From Nitrospira sp. (GTDB lineage: Bacteria > Nitrospirota > Nitrospiria > Nitrospirales > Nitrospiraceae), in contig CP092079.1 of assembly GCA_022226955.1 (NCBI GenBank), positions 1,705,053-1,769,052 of the forward strand: a stretch of DNA of 64,000 nt, given 5' to 3'. The notes beneath the pieces were generated by a model that searched no databases, was not told the DNA's origin, and was given only the letters and a program-made list of their open reading frames with translations. A program made the position numbers and the translations under genes. This document shows positions 55,269 through 64,000 of the stretch, piece by piece (position 1 is the stretch's first letter; every line of letters starts with the position of its first letter).

Positions 55269-56231
55269 GTGCATTCTGCGTCAACCTACGATCCTCGCCT
55301 GGCTCGCGACCTCATTCTCGACGAGTTATTCGATCTGTCTCTTTACAAAGCACTGCGGGACGTGACTCAGCCGGATATCCACGCAACACTCGATGAATTG
55401 ATCAAAATTGAAACGGCCCACCTGGCCTTCTGGCAGAAATTCTTCGATCTGAAGCTTTCCGATCTCGATCTTGGCCGGCGCATCAAACTGTCCGTCGTCA
55501 TGCTGGCCTGCAGGATCTTCGGCTCCACCGCAGTGCATCTCGTCCTTGAAGCGATTGAAGTCCACGGCGTGCGGAAGTACCTCGCCATCTGGCAAGCGTA
55601 CCAGGGCCAGCCGCTCGGAGACGCGCTGCGCGGAATTCTCATGGATGAGTTCAAGCACGAAGATGTGCTCGTCACAGCCCTGACGCAACGAAAGATCAAT
55701 CCGGAAAAGATCCGCAATATTTTTCTCGGCTTGAATGACGGCCTCGTGGAAATTCTCGGAGCCGTGAGCGGATTCTTCGGCGCCTTCGGCAGCACGACCA
55801 TGGTGCTGATCGCCGCCACGACTACCGCAGTTGCGGGAGCCCTCTCGATGGGAGCGGGCGCGTTCCTGGCGCTCAATTCTGAGAAGGAAGTGAAATCGAC
55901 CGAGGTGGCGAAGAAAGTCTTTTTGGGCGAGGAATCGGAGTTCGCTCCGATGGAGGAACAGCCACTGTCATCGGCGCTGGTCGTCGGCTCCGCCTACCTG
56001 ATGGGCGCCGTCGTGCCAGTGCTTCCCGTGCTGCTCGGCGCGACCGACGCGATGTCCTCGGTCCTGACGGCCGGGCTTATGGTTGTGCTGATTTCTACGA
56101 TTCTCTCGTTTCTATCCGGCATGGATATCAAACGGCGCATCATGCTCAACCTAGTGATCATCACCGCGGCGGTCAGCATCAGCTATGGGATCGGAATCGT
56201 GGCGAAGAACTACTGGGGGATTGCGCTGTGA
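55269..56231 (+). CDS. Erythrin-VIT1 (MbfA-like) ferritin-like iron transporter
   Basis: A 320-residue protein with an N-terminal ferritin-like (rubrerythrin-type) domain carrying the metal-site acidic/His residues in ILDELFDLSLYKALR, IKIETAHLAFWQKFF and GILMDEFKHEDVL, followed by a VIT1/CCC1 membrane part with about five helices (NIFLGLNDGLVEILGAVSGF, AALSMGAGAFLALNSEKEV-like text). MbfA-type proteins export iron from bacteria. GTG start (reads MHSASTYDPR). It is 69 bp downstream of the IDO gene and likely co-transcribed with it. A link through heme or iron status is inference. Confidence 0.88.
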   Translation: MHSASTYDPRLARDLILDELFDLSLYKALRDVTQPDIHATLDELIKIETAHLAFWQKFFDLKLSDLDLGRRIKLSVVMLACRIFGSTAVHLVLEAIEVHGVRKYLAIWQAYQGQPLGDALRGILMDEFKHEDVLVTALTQRKINPEKIRNIFLGLNDGLVEILGAVSGFFGAFGSTTMVLIAATTTAVAGALSMGAGAFLALNSEKEVKSTEVAKKVFLGEESEFAPMEEQPLSSALVVGSAYLMGAVVPVLPVLLGATDAMSSVLTAGLMVVLISTILSFLSGMDIKRRIMLNLVIITAAVSISYGIGIVAKNYWGIAL

Positions 56232-56234
56232 TTG

Positions 56235-57893
56235 TTACCGGGCCGAAACCATGGGAAGCTCCCGAGACCCTTCCGCCTCTCGCTGAATGCGTTCCCGTTC
56301 TGCGCGGGAAGCTTCCAAAACATCGTGCAGCATGTCGTCCGTCATTTGCGTCATCTGCGCCGCCGCGTCTTTCATATCGGCATGCTCCACGGCGCGCGTG
56401 AGCACCTCGGACTTCGTCGCGCCTTTTTTCTGTCCCATAAACGGCTTCGTAATCAGAAACACCACGTCGCGCACCGGCATGAACCGCAAGAATCGCCGGA
56501 GCAGCCGGATCGTCTGGACCGGGTAACAGAACAGTTTATACATGAACAGCTTCTGTAGCCCCTTTTGCCGCACTCGATTGATCGTCTCGCCTGGCAAGCA
56601 GGTGGGATCAATCTCAGAACACTTGAAATATTTGTACCAATCCGTCGATTCTTGTACCAGCCCGCGCTTCACATATTCCTGCCAGAGCGGCGTCCCGCGA
56701 TACACACAAAGCCGGTTGAAGCCGAATGTATCCAACGGCAGCTTGGCGGCAAAATCGAAGGTGGCCTTCATATCCTCGACGGTTTCGTCTGGATTGCCGA
56801 CGGTGAAGAACCCATGCACGATTTCGATACCGGCCTTCTTGGCATTCTTAACCGCGGTCGTCACCTCCGCCAGGGTCTGCTCTTTCTTCAGCCGGTCGAG
56901 GATCTTCTGACTGCCGCTCTCGATTCCGAACATGACCGTGCGGCAGTGGGCCTTGGCCATCGCGGGAAAGAGATGCTGAGCGACTGAATCGACCCGGCCC
57001 TCAATACCCCACTGAATGGTCAGCTTCTCGTCCGTCACGCCTTGGCAAATGGCCTCGATCCGCTTCGGCTGCAGCAGGAAGTGATCGTCCACGAAATAGA
57101 CCGATCCATAGCCATGCTCTTCGAGATATTTAAGCTCGGCCACGACATGCGCAGGAGTGCGCGCGCGCCATTTCCCTTCGTTAAAAATTGGAATGTCGCA
57201 GAACACGCAAGGCCAGGGACAACCACGTGAGGTCTGCATCGTCGTGAATCGCTCCATCGAGAGCACGGCCGGCACATCCAGCGGCATGGACTCGATGAAA
57301 TCGAGCTTGAGGCTCTCACGGTCAGGAAAAGGCCACTGGTCCAAATGGCGTTCCATCGGACGGTTGGGATTGTGAACGACTTTCCCGTCCTTCATCCAGG
57401 TCAAACCGGAAACGGCTTCCGGGCTGCCAAAATTCGCCAGCAGATCGAGCACTAACTGTTCGCCATCGCCGCGACAGATGAAATCGACTTCGGGACACTG
57501 CATTTTGACCAGCGGGGCATTGAGGCTGGCAAACACACCGCCAAAGGCCAGCTTGACCTTTTGATTAACTGCGCGAATCTGGCGCGCGAGGATTTTTGCG
57601 TAGGGGTAACTCGTAGTGCTCAGAAAGCTTAGCCCGACAAGATCCGGCTGCTCACGATTAATCTGATCGATGATCACATCGTTCGGCGTATCAGGGTTCG
57701 CCTGATCGAACATGACGCACTCGTGACCCGCCTGCTTCAAGACGGACGAGAGCGACATAATGCCGATAGGCGGAAAGCCCATGACACGAATATTGCCGTT
57801 TTTCGCGCGGGTTTTGGCCGGAAGCGCGTAAAACTGAGGATCGCGGACATGGATCAGAAAAACTCGCAGACAGACTCCTTGGTTCAGCTTCAC
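56235..57893 (-). CDS. B12-binding-type radical SAM protein
   Basis: A 552-residue protein. The N-terminal Rossmann-like part (residues ~25-150) is the cobalamin-binding shape (GFPPIGIMSLSSVLKQAGHE, VGLSFLSTTSYPYAKILA) but I do not see the DxHxxG motif. Radical SAM motif CPWPCVFC sits at about residues 210-217. The C-terminal ~150 residues have helices and hydrophobic parts. BchE-type and hopanoid-modifying (HpnP/HpnJ-type) enzymes share this layout; the substrate cannot be told. The start listed is GTG; AAGGAG lies inside the frame just downstream, so a later start is possible. Its 3' end lies 4 bp from the convergent MbfA stop. Confidence 0.85.
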   Translation of the reverse strand: MKLNQGVCLRVFLIHVRDPQFYALPAKTRAKNGNIRVMGFPPIGIMSLSSVLKQAGHECVMFDQANPDTPNDVIIDQINREQPDLVGLSFLSTTSYPYAKILARQIRAVNQKVKLAFGGVFASLNAPLVKMQCPEVDFICRGDGEQLVLDLLANFGSPEAVSGLTWMKDGKVVHNPNRPMERHLDQWPFPDRESLKLDFIESMPLDVPAVLSMERFTTMQTSRGCPWPCVFCDIPIFNEGKWRARTPAHVVAELKYLEEHGYGSVYFVDDHFLLQPKRIEAICQGVTDEKLTIQWGIEGRVDSVAQHLFPAMAKAHCRTVMFGIESGSQKILDRLKKEQTLAEVTTAVKNAKKAGIEIVHGFFTVGNPDETVEDMKATFDFAAKLPLDTFGFNRLCVYRGTPLWQEYVKRGLVQESTDWYKYFKCSEIDPTCLPGETINRVRQKGLQKLFMYKLFCYPVQTIRLLRRFLRFMPVRDVVFLITKPFMGQKKGATKSEVLTRAVEHADMKDAAAQMTQMTDDMLHDVLEASRAERERIQREAEGSRELPMVSAR

Positions 57894-58070
57894 CGTTCAC
57901 TGAGTGCACGGATACCGGAAGGATGCGACGGAGTGAGCGGGGGTGCAATGACGAGACGCAATCCTCAGGACGACACTAGCACGATACTAGGTTTGGTGGA
58001 AGAGAATAGTTCAGCCGCCGCCCTACTGCACCATATCGACAGAGCAATCCATGCCAGAGCCACATACAGA

Positions 58071-58103
58071 CCGGGGGTGTTGAGCATTGCTCAACACCCC
58101 CGG
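58071..58103 (-). terminator. Very strong hairpin downstream of sucD
   Basis: Perfect 15-bp stem CCGGGGGTGTTGAGC/GCTCAACACCCCCGG with a 3-base loop, ending 25 bp downstream of the sucD stop. A T-run is not obvious, but the stability suggests a transcription end or a 3' RNA protector. Confidence 0.65.
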
Positions 58104-58128
58104 TCACAATTACGACGAAAGGAATCTG

Positions 58129-59001
58129 CTAGCGACCAAGCGCCAGCTTGATGGCATTGCCGATCTCCGCTGGATTTTTTACAACCTTCACGCCAGCCGA
58201 CTCAAGCGTCTTCATTTTTTCAGCGGCCGTCCCCTTGCCGCCGGACACAATGGCGCCGGCGTGGCCCATGCGGCGGCCTGGAGGCGCCGTGATTCCGGCG
58301 ATGAAGCTGACAACCGGCTTCTTCACATTCTTCTTGATGAACTCAGCGGCTTTCTCTTCGGCATCGCCGCCAATCTCACCGATCATCACAATCCCCTGAG
58401 TCTCGGGATCTTTCTCAAACAGCGCCAGCACATCGACAAAGCCGGTTCCATTCACCGGATCGCCGCCGATCCCGACACAGGTGGTTTCGCCAAGACCCAA
58501 GGTCGACAACTGATGCACCGCTTCATAGGTGAGGGTCCCGCTGCGCGAGACGACACCCACGATGCCCTTCTTATGGATAAAGCCCGGCATAATGCCGATC
58601 TTCGCTTCGTCCACTGTAATCACACCGGGGCAGTTCGGGCCGATCAATCGTACATCGCGGCCGTAGAGCGCCCGCTTTACTTTCACCATGTCGTTCACCG
58701 GAATACCTTCGGTGATGCAGATAATCAGCTTCACACCGGCATCGGCGGCTTCCAAAATCGCATCGGCGCAGAAGGGCGGCGGCACAAAAATCAGCGAGGT
58801 GTCGCAGCCTTCTTTTTTAACCGCATCCCGCACTGTGTTGAAAACAGGAATGCCTTCCACTTCCTGTCCGGCCTTTCCGGGAGTCACACCGGCCACGACC
58901 TTTGTGCCATAGGCCTTGCACTGCGTTGCATGGAACGAACCTTCCTTGCCCGTAATCCCCTGCACCACTACCCGCGTGTTCTTATTGACCAAAATTGACA
59001 T
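58129..59001 (-). CDS. sucD: SucD, succinyl-CoA ligase alpha subunit
   Basis: Alpha subunit of succinyl-CoA synthetase. 290 residues, family length. [20 protein letters not shown] is the CoA-binding start, [16 protein letters not shown] follows and the phosphohistidine motif is [13 protein letters not shown]. It works in the TCA cycle, and in the reverse direction in a reductive cycle, with SucC. In this window a lipoprotein gene separates it from sucC. Confidence 0.96.
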   Translation of the reverse strand: MSILVNKNTRVVVQGITGKEGSFHATQCKAYGTKVVAGVTPGKAGQEVEGIPVFNTVRDAVKKEGCDTSLIFVPPPFCADAILEAADAGVKLIICITEGIPVNDMVKVKRALYGRDVRLIGPNCPGVITVDEAKIGIMPGFIHKKGIVGVVSRSGTLTYEAVHQLSTLGLGETTCVGIGGDPVNGTGFVDVLALFEKDPETQGIVMIGEIGGDAEEKAAEFIKKNVKKPVVSFIAGITAPPGRRMGHAGAIVSGGKGTAAEKMKTLESAGVKVVKNPAEIGNAIKLALGR

Positions 59002-59029
59002 AGTCTCGTCCCTTCACAGGCTCCCGTTT

Positions 59030-59602
59030 CTAAAAAAGGCCCTTTTGGTGCGCGTCTTCAATGGTGGCTCGATGCATGTCGTACTGTGCCGCGCTCAGCT
59101 TTGCTGCGGGACTGTCCGCAAACGGCATGGCGAACATCAAGAAAAACTGAATCCAAAACCCTATCTGTTCTCGCTTTTCAACAGTCCCAATCTCTTTCGA
59201 CTGGCGATCCCTATAACTCGTTTGCGTCGAAAGGTCTTGAGCAACATACCCTGGTATCATGGTGAACGTGATTGCCGACACGGCCGCGGACCAGGAGAAG
59301 CCATCGTCTCCCACCTCAAGCACGGTAATGTCTGCATGAAGGTCTGCGGGGGTTCCGTTGGTGATCACGGATGAGAACAAATCCGAATCTAGGTAGGCCT
59401 TGATCGCCTGTTCGCGAGAATTGTCGAGCCCTTCATTCCCCTGATGACCGATCCCTGCGACATGGAGTGCAATGGACTTCTTAGCCGACTGAACCGACTG
59501 CGTCGGACGCTGCCCTGACACCGATGACGCTCCATCCCGGGCCATGATGCATCCGGAAGTACTCATCGCTAAGAAAATCAATGTCAAGATCGCCCAAGGC
59601 AT
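59030..59602 (-). CDS. Hypothetical lipoprotein between sucC and sucD
   Basis: I do not recognise a family. 190 residues: signal with lipobox MSTSGC, then a soluble domain with several strands (SIALHVAGIGHQGNEGL, ADITVLEVGDDGFSWSAAV) and a hydrophobic helix later (FWIQFFLMFAMPFA) that may be a membrane segment. The shorter start (ATG 59602, MPWAILTL) has GAGGGAA ahead; a GTG at 59623 gives a longer version. It lies 28 bp from the sucD start and 76 bp from the sucC stop, on the same strand, so it is probably co-transcribed. Why an envelope protein sits inside sucCD is unknown. Confidence 0.7.
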   Translation of the reverse strand: MPWAILTLIFLAMSTSGCIMARDGASSVSGQRPTQSVQSAKKSIALHVAGIGHQGNEGLDNSREQAIKAYLDSDLFSSVITNGTPADLHADITVLEVGDDGFSWSAAVSAITFTMIPGYVAQDLSTQTSYRDRQSKEIGTVEKREQIGFWIQFFLMFAMPFADSPAAKLSAAQYDMHRATIEDAHQKGLF

Positions 59603-59678
59603 TTCCCTCGCACCGCCTTCCACTTGAGCACTAGCTCATGAACCAAAACGTTCTTGCCAGAACAACTGCAAATCTTGG

Positions 59679-60857
59679 TTACGCCGCTTTGCCTGTCAAC
59701 TTCACAATTTTCTGCGCCGCTTCCCACAAGTCGTTGGCGACTTCTAACTTCAGACCTGATCCAGCCAATAACGTACGGCCCTCTTCCGCGTTGGTCCCTT
59801 GCAGGCGAACCACCAACGGCACCGTGATCTTGACTTCCTTCGCCGCCTCAATCACCCCGTTGGCAATGCGTTCACAGCGCACAATCCCGCCGAAGATGTT
59901 GATGAAAATGCCCTTGACGTTCGGGTCCTTGAGGAGAATCCTGAAACCGGCCGCCACCGTTTCCTTGGTGGCGCCGCCGCCGACGTCCAAAAAGTTCGCA
60001 GGCTCACTACCAGCCAGCTTAATCACATCCATCGTTGCCATGGCGAGGCCCGCGCCGTTCACCATGCAGCCGATGTTGCCGTCCAGCTTTACGTAATTCA
60101 AATTGTTGGCGCCGGCTTCGATTTCCAGCGGCTCTTCTTCGTTGAGATCGCGCATCTGCTGCACATCGGCATGCTTGAACAGCGCATTATCGTCGAAGGA
60201 CACCTTACCGTCGAGGGCGACGATGGTTTTCTCTTTCGTGATGATGAGCGGATTGATCTCGACCATCGCCGCATGCTTCTCCATAAACAGGCGATAGAGA
60301 TTTCCCATCATCTGAATAAAGGGATTCATCACAGCCGGCTCGATCGTATTGAGACCGAGGGCGAACGCGACATTACGCCCGTTATAGCCCTGGAATCCGA
60401 CCGCTGGATCGATCAATTCCTTGATGATTTTCTCGGGTGTCTTTTCCGCCACTTCCTCGATTTCCATTCCGCCCTCAGTGCTGGCGATGAATACGGGCCA
60501 GCCGGAATCGCGGTCCACGAGGATGCTCAGATACAATTCCTTGCTGATATTCGCGCCCTCTTCGAGAAGGAGCCGATGAACCTGGCGGCCTTTCGGACCG
60601 GTCTGATGCGTCACCAGCGTCTTGCCGATCAATTCCTTGGCCAAGCCTGCCACGGCCGCCTTATCTTTGGTGATCTTGACGCCGCCCGCCTTGCCGCGGC
60701 CGCCCGCATGGATCTGCGCCTTCACGACGAACACGGGCGTATTCAACTCATTCGCCCAAGCCGTCGCCGCTTCCGGAGACGTGACTTCTTTTCCACGCGG
60801 AACCGGCACTCCAAACTGCGCAAACAACTGCTTCGCCTGAAACTCATGCACATTCAT
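59679..60857 (-). CDS. sucC: SucC, succinyl-CoA ligase beta subunit
   Basis: Beta subunit (ATP- or GTP-grasp) of succinyl-CoA synthetase. 392 residues. ATP-grasp opening MNVHEFQAKQLFAQFGVPVP, GKAGGVKITKDKAAV, MVEINPLIITKEKTIVALDG and GCMVNGAGLAMATMDVIKLA are the family motifs, with FINIFGGIVRCERIANGVIE near the end. It starts 12 bp after the frdA-like stop, so the rTCA-type genes form one run. Confidence 0.96.
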   Translation of the reverse strand: MNVHEFQAKQLFAQFGVPVPRGKEVTSPEAATAWANELNTPVFVVKAQIHAGGRGKAGGVKITKDKAAVAGLAKELIGKTLVTHQTGPKGRQVHRLLLEEGANISKELYLSILVDRDSGWPVFIASTEGGMEIEEVAEKTPEKIIKELIDPAVGFQGYNGRNVAFALGLNTIEPAVMNPFIQMMGNLYRLFMEKHAAMVEINPLIITKEKTIVALDGKVSFDDNALFKHADVQQMRDLNEEEPLEIEAGANNLNYVKLDGNIGCMVNGAGLAMATMDVIKLAGSEPANFLDVGGGATKETVAAGFRILLKDPNVKGIFINIFGGIVRCERIANGVIEAAKEVKITVPLVVRLQGTNAEEGRTLLAGSGLKLEVANDLWEAAQKIVKLTGKAA

Positions 60858-60869
60858 GCTGCACCCCTC

Positions 60870-62453
60870 TTAGCTCTCTTTTCTGGTGTAGGCCGGAAGG
60901 ACCATGGGCGAAATGACATTGCTCAGGTTGCCATGCTTTTTGGCATCGGCCCGGAACCGCTGCAGATGCTGCACGGTGAGCTTGCCTTGCTTCATCGAGC
61001 CGGCGCGCCCAGCGGCGGTCAAACCCGAGCGCTTGCCGAAAACCATCAAATCAAGCAGCGAATTGCCCATCAATCGATTGCGCCCGTGCAAACCGCCGGA
61101 AGCTTCACCGGCGACAAATAAATTCTTCACGTTGGTTTCTGAATTCGTATCGATCTTCACGCCGCCATTTTGATAATGCAGCGTCGGATAGATCAGGACC
61201 GGATCTTTACTGATATCGATGCCGAACCGGTCGAACTGCATCAGCATGGCTGGGAAATGCTTTTCAACAGTTCCTGGCCCATGTTCCGCATCGAGCAACG
61301 GGGTATCCAGCCAGACGCCGACCCGGCCCGACATCGTGCGAATACCGCGGCCTTCTTCGCACTCGCGAATAATCGAGGACGACACCACGTCGCGGGTATC
61401 GAGTTCGTTCACGAATCGCTCGCCCTTGGCATTGACTAGATGCCCACCCTCTGAACGAATGCCTTCGGTCACCAACTGCCCGACCAACTGCTCGGGGAAG
61501 ACCGCCCCTGAGGGGTGATATTGGAACGTATCGATGTGCGCCAGCTTCGCTCCCATTCGGTAGGCGAGGCAGAGCCCGTCTCCCGTCGCGCCGTAATGGT
61601 TGCTGGTCGGAAACCCTTGAATGTGCAACCGGCCGATACCGCCGGTCGCGAGAATCACCGACTTTGCCGCGACCACGACGTAGCGGTGATTGTCTAGATC
61701 CTTAAAAATAGCTCCGCTGCACTGGCCGTTCCCATCGCTAAGCAATTCCACCGCCGCGCAGAATTCAAGCAACTGAACCTTCTGGTTCAGGACTTCGTCC
61801 TTCAATACCCGCATGATTTCCAGGCCGGTGTAATCGGAACAGGTCAACAACCGCGGCTTGGAGCTGCCGCCGCCCTTCTTCACATGCAGATTGCCGTCCG
61901 CCTGCCGGTCGAATAGCACACCCAGGTCAATGAGCCACTTGGCGATTGCCGGGCCATCGTCCACCATGGTCTTCAACAGATCATGGTCGTTGTGCATGTG
62001 ACCGCCCTTGAGCGTATCGAGAAAATGCGTAACGGGAGAATCCTCCGGCGCCACGGAGATCTGCATTCCGCCCTGCGCCATCACGCTATTGGAGTCGCCC
62101 AATCTGAGCTTGGTGGCCAGAATGACTTTTGCTCCCGCGCCTTGCGCATGCAGCGCCGCGGCACAGCCAGCCCCGCCGCCACCGATCACCAACACATCGG
62201 TCGTATAATCCGGCGTCAGATCCACATCGTTCTGAATCAGGCTGTCCCCTTCGAGCAATGTCGCCAGCTCAACGACGGTTTTCTCATTGCTGTTGGGGCC
62301 GAACCGGATCGGGCGATAGGCGCTGGGCCGATAGTCGGGATGATATTTATGGATCAGCTGGTCGCGAACGGCAGGAGAAAATTTCGGAATGGTTTGCTTT
62401 CGGCGAGCATCCCGAGTGCTATGCACAATCTGTTGGAGCGCGTGAATATCCAT
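60870..62453 (-). CDS. frdA: Fumarate reductase/succinate dehydrogenase flavoprotein, non-covalent FAD type
   Basis: A 527-residue flavoprotein. The FAD-binding motif is VIGGGGAGCAAALHAQGAG; the substrate/active-site region contains FQYHPSGAVFPEQL, and VAGEASGGLHGRNRLMGNSL ends the fold. In covalent-flavin enzymes the sequence is S-H-T-V-A-A-Q-G-G; here it is SNSVMAQGG, so the histidine is replaced by Asn and FAD is probably not covalently bound. The longer frame opens at 62540, but ATG 62453 gives a normal start (MDIHALQQIVHST). An FeS partner lies 23 bp upstream. No membrane anchor subunit is encoded here. Confidence 0.9.
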   Translation of the reverse strand: MDIHALQQIVHSTRDARRKQTIPKFSPAVRDQLIHKYHPDYRPSAYRPIRFGPNSNEKTVVELATLLEGDSLIQNDVDLTPDYTTDVLVIGGGGAGCAAALHAQGAGAKVILATKLRLGDSNSVMAQGGMQISVAPEDSPVTHFLDTLKGGHMHNDHDLLKTMVDDGPAIAKWLIDLGVLFDRQADGNLHVKKGGGSSKPRLLTCSDYTGLEIMRVLKDEVLNQKVQLLEFCAAVELLSDGNGQCSGAIFKDLDNHRYVVVAAKSVILATGGIGRLHIQGFPTSNHYGATGDGLCLAYRMGAKLAHIDTFQYHPSGAVFPEQLVGQLVTEGIRSEGGHLVNAKGERFVNELDTRDVVSSSIIRECEEGRGIRTMSGRVGVWLDTPLLDAEHGPGTVEKHFPAMLMQFDRFGIDISKDPVLIYPTLHYQNGGVKIDTNSETNVKNLFVAGEASGGLHGRNRLMGNSLLDLMVFGKRSGLTAAGRAGSMKQGKLTVQHLQRFRADAKKHGNLSNVISPMVLPAYTRKES

Positions 62454-62476
62454 CTCGGGCAGCCTCGATAATAAAA

Positions 62477-63187
62477 CTATTTTACGGTCGCACAGTGGTC
62501 GGCAAGTTCTTGCTCGCTCATGGCGAGGATTTTCTTCCACTCGTCATTGAACCGGCCGTCTTGAATTTCCTGAATGCGAGTGTCCAATCCTTTGGGATTT
62601 TCCGCGAAATGCGCGCCCTGCGCGCGGCTCACGTACAGCGCCACCAAGTTCGGCGCAATGTCGGCGATGCAGACCGGCGTGCACATGCCACACATGACGC
62701 AGTCCATGAACATCTCAGATACGTTTTTAAAATCGCCGAAGACTGCTTTCCAGACACCTTCGCGCACATCGATTTTTTGAGGGCAGGCTTCGGTGCAGGC
62801 GTTACAGTTGCGGCACAACGGCGCTTCCGGATAAAGATTGAACAGGTCTTGCTTGGGATCCTTGAGCATCTGGATATCGTAGATGGCCTTCCGCGCAGGA
62901 AACGGCGGCATGATGGTAAACGACATCCCATCCTGCACAGCCATTTGACAGGCGAGGCACGTCCGCACCTTCGGATCGTCTTTGGTGCGGTAGTACGTCG
63001 CGCAGGCCCCGCAGAATCCGCCGAGGCAACCGACCCCTCGCACGACTTCCTGCCCCGTGTACCACAGAGCCTTGATGACCGTGATCCCCTCCGGCACATC
63101 GTACTTCTTGCCGGAAATTTCGATGGAGACCATCCGAGGCTTCATCACCTCAGGCTGATCGATAACGTTGGTGTCTTCTTGTGCCAT
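62477..63187 (-). CDS. frdB: Fumarate reductase/succinate dehydrogenase iron-sulfur subunit
   Basis: A 236-residue iron-sulfur protein. [2Fe-2S] domain: GCLGGFCGACATYYRT followed by RTCLACQM. Ferredoxin-like domain: CRNCNACTEACPQK and CVMCGMCTPVC with three- and four-iron cluster patterns. The first M (63196) gives a longer frame; ATG 63187 (MAQEDTNVID) is chosen as the more likely start. It precedes frdA by 23 bp. With no anchor subunit in the window it may be part of a soluble complex, or an anchor may lie elsewhere. Confidence 0.9.
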   Translation of the reverse strand: MAQEDTNVIDQPEVMKPRMVSIEISGKKYDVPEGITVIKALWYTGQEVVRGVGCLGGFCGACATYYRTKDDPKVRTCLACQMAVQDGMSFTIMPPFPARKAIYDIQMLKDPKQDLFNLYPEAPLCRNCNACTEACPQKIDVREGVWKAVFGDFKNVSEMFMDCVMCGMCTPVCIADIAPNLVALYVSRAQGAHFAENPKGLDTRIQEIQDGRFNDEWKKILAMSEQELADHCATVK

Positions 63188-63216
63188 GTTCCTCAACGCG
63201 GTGAGGGGTGAAACAT

Positions 63217-63254
63217 GAGGGGCAAGGAGAGAGAGACTCTCTGCCTTACCCCTC
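63217..63254 (-). terminator. Hairpin between icd and frdB
   Basis: GAGGGG pairs with CCCCTC and AAGG with CCTT, with AGAGAG and CTCTCT continuing the stem; the tip is short. It lies 55 bp downstream of the icd stop. No T-run is evident, so it may be a weak terminator or a processing signal. Confidence 0.45.
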
Positions 63255-63308
63255 GCTGCGTGCTCACACAGTATACGTTCCGCTTACTGCAAAAAAGAAC
63301 CCTCTATG

Positions 63309-64000
<692 letters not shown>

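Noticed and set aside
59799-61121. 440-residue plus-strand frame opposite sucC
   Set aside because: A shadow of sucC and frdA; no domain pattern.

Overview
This window looks like part of the genome of a Nitrospira-type bacterium (phylum Nitrospirota), probably a nitrite-oxidising or related chemolithoautotroph. I infer this from gene content, not from a database search. The main signs are a large operon of c-type cytochromes with two CydA-like proteins, a b6-type cytochrome b/Rieske pair and an NxrC-like heme protein; a hopanoid/MEP/Mla lipid cluster; System II cytochrome c maturation; and succinyl-CoA ligase, fumarate reductase-like and monomeric isocitrate dehydrogenase genes that would fit a reductive TCA cycle. 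The DNA is GC-rich and densely coded, mostly on the minus strand.

Layout. 1-5.8 kb: the end of a CzcA/CusA-type metal efflux pump, a small hypothetical gene, tRNA-Thr(CGT) with a copied 3' segment and two hairpins beside it, and a lipoprotein carrying a caspase-like domain that has lost its catalytic pair. 5.8-6.7 kb: a UbiA-family prenyltransferase. 6.7-18.1 kb: an 11-gene minus-strand respiratory operon. 18.3-20.8 kb: a membrane-anchored hypothetical, a small hypothetical, hpnH and tRNA-Cys. 20.9-32.4 kb: ispG, dxs, two outer-membrane proteins, mlaC-D-F-E, a tiny mlaE-start duplicate, hpnG and shc. 32.5-37.4 kb: smc and ispH. 37.4-38.8 kb: an AT-richer accessory patch with an Rhs-tip-like fragment and a small membrane protein. 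38.9-43.1 kb: a PhoB/PhoR-like pair, a Pit phosphate transporter and its DUF47 partner. 43.2-45.2 kb: fabH and bamD. 45.4-49.9 kb: ccdA, two thioredoxin-like genes, ccsA and resB (System II). 50.3-52.8 kb: metK and ahcY. 53.1-57.9 kb: a GIY-YIG-type protein, an indoleamine 2,3-dioxygenase homologue, an erythrin-VIT1 iron protein and a B12-type radical SAM enzyme. 58.1-64 kb: sucD, a lipoprotein, sucC, frdA- and frdB-like genes and the end of icd.

How the parts fit. The System II genes can supply the covalent heme needed by the six c-type cytochromes of the respiratory operon. dxs, ispG and ispH make isoprenoid precursors that shc, hpnH and hpnG turn into hopanoids, and the adjacent Mla system moves lipids between membranes. 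The suc/frd/icd block is central carbon metabolism. The most unusual parts are the respiratory operon (two CydA-like subunits with no CydB, and a Rieske protein with an N-terminal PRC-barrel-like domain), the IDO homologue, and a family of three related intergenic elements that each begin within about 10 bases of a stop codon.
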